Source: Prochlorococcus sp. AG-424-P18 (GTDB lineage Bacteria > Cyanobacteriota > Cyanobacteriia > PCC-6307 > Cyanobiaceae). From it: a DNA stretch of 64,000 nucleotides. Made by a program: the position numbers and the translations under genes. The notes beneath the pieces were generated by a model that ran no database searches, was not told the DNA's origin, and was given only the letters and a program-made list of their open reading frames with translations. Position 1 is the first letter of the stretch, and each line of letters starts with the position of its first letter. The stretch spans positions 1 to 64,000 of the forward strand of contig QCNJ01000006.1 of assembly GCA_003213235.1 (NCBI GenBank), in the 5' to 3' direction. Of the stretch, positions 59,993-64,000 are shown piece by piece.

Positions 59993-61098
59993 TTTTTTAA
60001 ATCTAATATCTTGTAATTGTCCCAGAAAAAAATCATTTGTTCTTTAGTTCCAATACTAACTCTTATTGAATTACAGATGTCTTTTTTGTTTTCCATACTT
60101 CTAATAAGAATACCTTTTTCTCTCATCTGTTGTATTAAGATTTTAGGATCTTTTTTTGGCCAAATTAAGAAATAATTACCTCCACTAAAGTGAGTTCTGA
60201 TTTTTGTTGGTTTAAATTTATTTGAAATCCATTCCCTCGCCCTTTTTACTTCTAAAACATAATTATCAATATATGATTTGTCTTTAAGTGCTGCTAATGC
60301 AGCTGTTATTGCAAAGCTATTTACATCATATGGTCCTGTAACTTTATTAATGTATTGAATTAAACTTTTATTGCCAAAAGTAAAACCTATTCTTAAACCA
60401 GCTAGACCTGCAGTTTTTGAAAGAGATTGGATTATTAGTATATTTTTATTCTTTTCAAAATCTATCGATTCAAGAAGACTATCTCCATTAAATTTTTCAT
60501 ATAGTTCATCAACAACTATTAATGAATCGTTATTGATATTGGCTAAATTAATTATTTCATGAGAGCTTAGAACAGTTCCTGTTGGATTATTTGGATTACA
60601 AATAAAAATTAACTTGGGACGATGTGTTATTATTTTTTCCCTAAATTCTTCGATGGGGAATAGAAAATTTGCTCCAATGTATGAACAAATTATTTTTTTC
60701 ATTCCTCGGATTTCTGCACAAGGAGAATAATAACCAAAAGTTGGATTTGTTGTTAGAAATATTTGATCTTTTTCTCCAAAGCAATTGAAAATTGCATTTA
60801 TTGCTGCATCTGCTCCATTGAAAATTCCAATTTCATCATTACCAAATTTTCTTGAATCAAGGTATTTATCACATAAAAATTTTTTTAAAAAATTATATTC
60901 TGGATAAATTGAAATCTCATCTAGTTTTATCGCTTGTAATGCCTCTAAAACCTTAGGACTTGGACCTAAAGTATTTTCATTAAAGTCTAAGCGGAGTAAA
61001 TTTCTTCTATTTTCTAAAGGTGCAGAGTAAGACTGCATATTTATTATTTCTTCTCTTGGTTTTGGGAAAAGATTATTTAACGGATCAAAATCATTCAT
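59989..61098 (-). CDS. hisC: Histidinol-phosphate aminotransferase, 369 aa
   Basis: Class II-like PLP aminotransferase. LDFNENTLGPSP, NPNNPTGT, DELYEKF and PLP Lys in QSLSKTAGLAGLRIGF. Follows argS with a one-base overlap. Confidence 0.91.
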   Translation of the reverse strand: MNDFDPLNNLFPKPREEIINMQSYSAPLENRRNLLRLDFNENTLGPSPKVLEALQAIKLDEISIYPEYNFLKKFLCDKYLDSRKFGNDEIGIFNGADAAINAIFNCFGEKDQIFLTTNPTFGYYSPCAEIRGMKKIICSYIGANFLFPIEEFREKIITHRPKLIFICNPNNPTGTVLSSHEIINLANINNDSLIVVDELYEKFNGDSLLESIDFEKNKNILIIQSLSKTAGLAGLRIGFTFGNKSLIQYINKVTGPYDVNSFAITAALAALKDKSYIDNYVLEVKRAREWISNKFKPTKIRTHFSGGNYFLIWPKKDPKILIQQMREKGILIRSMENKKDICNSIRVSIGTKEQMIFFWDNYKILDLKN

Positions 61099-62912
61099 TA
61101 CATTCTTTCTAAAGTTTCAATTCCTAAAAGCTCTAAGCTTAATTTTAGTGTTTTTGCAGTTAGGTCACATAAATTAAGCCTAGAAATCTTTATATTTTTT
61201 TCTTCTTTGAGTATTGGAACTTGATCATAGAATCTATTAAAAGTCTGACATAGCTCGAAAAGATAATTGCATAATCTGTTTGGCATCAAGTCTTTTTCAA
61301 TAGAAATTATAACTTCATCGAACTTAAGTAATTTTCTGATAAGTTTCCACTCAGATTTATTTTCATAATTTACGTACTGAAAATCTTTAAAGTCATAAAT
61401 AAAATCATTTTTTCTTTTAATTCCTGAAATTCTTACAAGTGTATATAACAAATAAGGAGCCGTATTACCATTTAGGGAAAGCATTTTATCAAAACTAAAT
61501 TGATAATTTGTAATCCTATTTTGGCTTAAATCTGCATACTTAACAGCTCCTAATCCAATTATTCTTGAAGTATTTGCAATGAAATCTTCTGTCTCATAAC
61601 GATTTTCATCTTCTAATCTTTTCAATAAATCTTCTTTTGCTCTTCTAACTGCTTCTTTTAATAAATCTTTTAAACGTATTGTTTCCCCTTCCCTTGTCTT
61701 AAGTTTTTTGCCATCAATTCCTTGAACTAAACCAAAAGGGACATGGTCTACTTGGCAATTGTCTGGGATCCATTTTGCTTTTTTTGCTACTTGAAAAACT
61801 CCAGCAAAATGATTTGCTTGTCCATGATCAGTTACATAAATAATTCTTGAAGCATCATCCCCATTAGGAGGTTTATTAAATCTGTATCTTATAGCGGCAA
61901 GATCTGTGGTGGCATAGTTAAACCCTCCATCTTTTTTTTGAATAATTAGTGGTAAAGGTTTGCCTTCTTTATTAGTCATTCCATCTAAAAATACACATTT
62001 TGCTCCTTGATCCTCTACTAATATTTTTTTTAAATTTAAATCCTCAATAACAGATTTTAAGAAGGGATTATAAAAAGATTCCCCTCTTTCTTCTATTTTT
62101 ATTTTTAAATTTTTATAGATTTCATCAAATTCTTTTCTAGATTGATCACATAATAATTTCCAAGCTTTAATCGATTTAATATCTCCACTTTGTAACTTAA
62201 CTACTTCCTCTCTTGATCTTTTTTGGAATTCAGATTCATTATCAAATCTTTTTTTTGATTCTTTATAAAATTCAACTAAATCACTTATCTTAATTTTGCC
62301 TATCTCCTCTAAATCATTTGAATATAAATCTTTGAGCTGAGTAATAAGCATTCCAAATTGCGTTCCCCAATCGCCAACATGATTTAGTCTTAATACTTGA
62401 TAACCTCTTAACTCGAAAATTCTGGATATTGAATCTCCTATTATTGTTGATCTTAAATGTCCTACATGCATTTCTTTAGCAATATTAGGACTAGAAAAAT
62501 CTACAATGACTCTATTTGATAAGCCACTATCTAAATCTTTTTTAATTTGAGGTACTCCACCCCTTTGGCTTTGAATATTTGATTTAATTTCATTTATTAG
62601 AACTTCATCTTTTAATTTTATATTTATAAATCCAGGTCCAGCTATTTCTAGACTCTTACATAATTTTGCTATGCTTTTATTTTTATTTAAAAGGTTAATA
62701 AAATCATTAGAAATATCTCTTGGATTCTTTTTATATATTTTAGATAAACTTAAACAAATATTACATTGATAATCACCAAATTCCTCTTTTGATGATTGTG
62801 TAATTAAATTTTTTTTAAGAATTTCGAATTCTCCTTTTTTATCATTTTTTGCAAGACTATCTAAAAGAGATTGTTCAAATTGTTTTGTTAATTCTTTAAG
62901 AATGATTAGCAT
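61098..62912 (-). CDS. argS: Arginyl-tRNA synthetase, 604 aa
   Basis: Class I synthetase. HIGH-like motif in [17 protein letters not shown]-terminal additional domain (1-110), Arg-site residues in [11 protein letters not shown], and a KMS-like site in KKLKTREGE. The C-terminal DALR domain ends at [10 protein letters not shown]. Complete. ATG start. Confidence 0.96.
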   Translation of the reverse strand: MLIILKELTKQFEQSLLDSLAKNDKKGEFEILKKNLITQSSKEEFGDYQCNICLSLSKIYKKNPRDISNDFINLLNKNKSIAKLCKSLEIAGPGFINIKLKDEVLINEIKSNIQSQRGGVPQIKKDLDSGLSNRVIVDFSSPNIAKEMHVGHLRSTIIGDSISRIFELRGYQVLRLNHVGDWGTQFGMLITQLKDLYSNDLEEIGKIKISDLVEFYKESKKRFDNESEFQKRSREEVVKLQSGDIKSIKAWKLLCDQSRKEFDEIYKNLKIKIEERGESFYNPFLKSVIEDLNLKKILVEDQGAKCVFLDGMTNKEGKPLPLIIQKKDGGFNYATTDLAAIRYRFNKPPNGDDASRIIYVTDHGQANHFAGVFQVAKKAKWIPDNCQVDHVPFGLVQGIDGKKLKTREGETIRLKDLLKEAVRRAKEDLLKRLEDENRYETEDFIANTSRIIGLGAVKYADLSQNRITNYQFSFDKMLSLNGNTAPYLLYTLVRISGIKRKNDFIYDFKDFQYVNYENKSEWKLIRKLLKFDEVIISIEKDLMPNRLCNYLFELCQTFNRFYDQVPILKEEKNIKISRLNLCDLTAKTLKLSLELLGIETLERM

Positions 62913-62939
62913 TAATTATTCAATTATTAATCTATATAA

Positions 62940-63806
62940 TTAATTAATATAACGCATACTCAAATCAATCCAATTACTTTTTGTGATTGCAGAACTTGTT
63001 GAAATCAAATCAATACCTTTTATTAGATATTTACTAATTTCTTCAGGGTTAATTCCAGAAACTTCTATAATTAAATTTTTATTGACTTCTTTTTTAAAGC
63101 TATTCATTGATAAATCTCTTAATTCTTTAACGTTTTTTTTGATTATTTCAGGGCTAAGTTCATCCAATAAGACACTATCTGCTCCTGCTAATACTGCTTC
63201 TTTTGCCTGTTCGATATTCTCAGCTTCAACTATGATATGAGTTGTAAAAGGCGAATTTAGGCGAATTTTTTGTACTGCATTCTTAAGATTATCTGTCCAT
63301 GCAATATGATTTTCTTTGATCATAGCAGCATCGTATAATCCCATTCTATGATTCACCCCACCTCCGCATTTGAATGCATATTTTTCGAATATTCTTAAGC
63401 CAGGAGTCGTTTTCCTAGTATCTGCTAATTTTATATTGGTGCCTTCTAATTTATCTGTAAGATTCTTTGTATATGTTGATATTCCAGATAAATGCATTGC
63501 TATATTTAAGCTGATCCTTTCACTAGCGAGTAAACTTTTTGAAGGTCCATATATTTCTAAGAGTTTTTGATCTTTAACAAATTTATCTCCATCAGAGATA
63601 TTAAATTTTGGACTGATTTTTAAATCAATTTTTCTAAAAATTTCTTTTATAATTTCAATCCCACAGAATATACCCTCCTCTTTTGCAATCCAATATGCAT
63701 TGCCATTCTCTTCTGTAATAGAGGGACTTGTAAGATCTCCCCTACCTATATCTTCATCGATCCAATTATCAATGATTTTAGTTATTGTTGGAGTATTTAA
63801 ATCCAC
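62940..63806 (-). CDS. nadC: Nicotinate-nucleotide pyrophosphorylase, 288 aa
   Basis: Quinolinate phosphoribosyltransferase for NAD synthesis. EDIGRGDLTSPS start, LADTRKTTPGLR, KCGGGVNHRMGLYDAAMIKENHI (Lys/His/Arg contacts) and VEAENIEQA. GTG start at 63806. Confidence 0.94.
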   Translation of the reverse strand: MDLNTPTITKIIDNWIDEDIGRGDLTSPSITEENGNAYWIAKEEGIFCGIEIIKEIFRKIDLKISPKFNISDGDKFVKDQKLLEIYGPSKSLLASERISLNIAMHLSGISTYTKNLTDKLEGTNIKLADTRKTTPGLRIFEKYAFKCGGGVNHRMGLYDAAMIKENHIAWTDNLKNAVQKIRLNSPFTTHIIVEAENIEQAKEAVLAGADSVLLDELSPEIIKKNVKELRDLSMNSFKKEVNKNLIIEVSGINPEEISKYLIKGIDLISTSSAITKSNWIDLSMRYIN

Positions 63807-63888
63807 TAAACTAGGAAATAATTAATTAATAAAAATTAAACTTAAGTTAGAGATTCAACTATATATCACTATGTAATTTAACTCAAAT

Positions 63889-64000
63889 TTATTTACCAAT
63901 ACAAAACTTAGAAAAAACATTATCTAGAAGTTCCTCTGTTAATTCTTGACCAGTTATTTTAGATAAGTTTTGAATTCCATCTCTAAGTTCAATTGATAAC
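63889..64000 (-). CDS. mnmE: C-terminal end of tRNA modification GTPase MnmE (partial)
   Basis: The last 37 codons on the minus strand, ending in a TAA at 63889-63891. The terminal sequence [21 protein letters not shown], read by position, carries the invariant Cys near the end (FCIGK). The gene continues beyond the window. MnmE acts with MnmG on wobble uridine. Confidence 0.88.
   Translation of the reverse strand, partial: LSIELRDGIQNLSKITGQELTEELLDNVFSKFCIGK

Overview
This window is a piece of an AT-rich, very compact cyanobacterial chromosome. It is almost certainly high-light-adapted Prochlorococcus (an HLII-type gene set and order, judged from memory of the group and not from a database search). 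The support is the set of photosynthetic genes (rpaA, rpaB, ycf3, ycf34, crtB, crtP, chlM, rbcR, many ndh genes, a phylloquinone pathway), the low GC, the short or overlapping gene boundaries, and the frequent TTG and GTG starts. I see no tRNA, rRNA, CRISPR array, transposase or integrase.

Region 1 (1-8158) is the accessory part. It holds a two-gene type I restriction-modification system in which methylase and specificity subunits are fused, transcribed leftward. Next come a small acidic divergent ORF, a GC-rich structured stretch ending in a strong terminator (candidate small RNA), an SGNH-hydrolase-like membrane-anchored protein, a 119-aa hypothetical, and three AT-rich gaps of roughly 400 bases. 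The rest is ordinary core genome.

Region 2 (8159-22337) holds both master OmpR-type regulators of cyanobacterial photosynthesis, rpaA and rpaB. A leftward copper ATPase-tmk-holB operon follows rpaA. A rightward rpaB-plsX-fabH-fabD-plsC operon puts a high-light regulator directly in front of fatty acid and phospholipid synthesis. ycf3, radA, tsaB, ycf34, a tRNA nucleotidyltransferase gene and an RRM protein gene complete it.

Region 3 (22338-32255) carries carotenoid genes (crtB, crtP and an NnrU family protein that looks like a zeta-carotene isomerase), ndhM, a DUF3172 protein, the Calvin-cycle regulator rbcR, ndhF, ndhD and scpA.

Region 4 (32304-45978) holds a sugar-nucleotide transferase, metF, a PedR-like LuxR regulator, the leftward gltA...ndhA-I-G-E-nadK-CYTH cluster, a large lipoprotein-like unknown, a rhodanese, trpB, a SUI1-type factor, cysC, purE and chlM.

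Region 5 (45980-64000) holds a Ycf29-like regulator, a cysteine desulfurase, rsmH, ndhH, a split phylloquinone cluster (menI, menA-C-E, menF), gshB-grxC, prfB with a programmed +1 frameshift, a small rightward operon (DUF3285, ybeY, dgkA, trpG, a metallo-hydrolase), argS-hisC, nadC, and the end of mnmE.

The best leads are the candidate RNA at about 5450-5610, the MS-fused type I system with its acidic divergent neighbour, the duplicated amphipathic-looking N-terminal extension of PlsX, the prfB frameshift, and the Z-ISO-like protein. None of these alone proves a new system.
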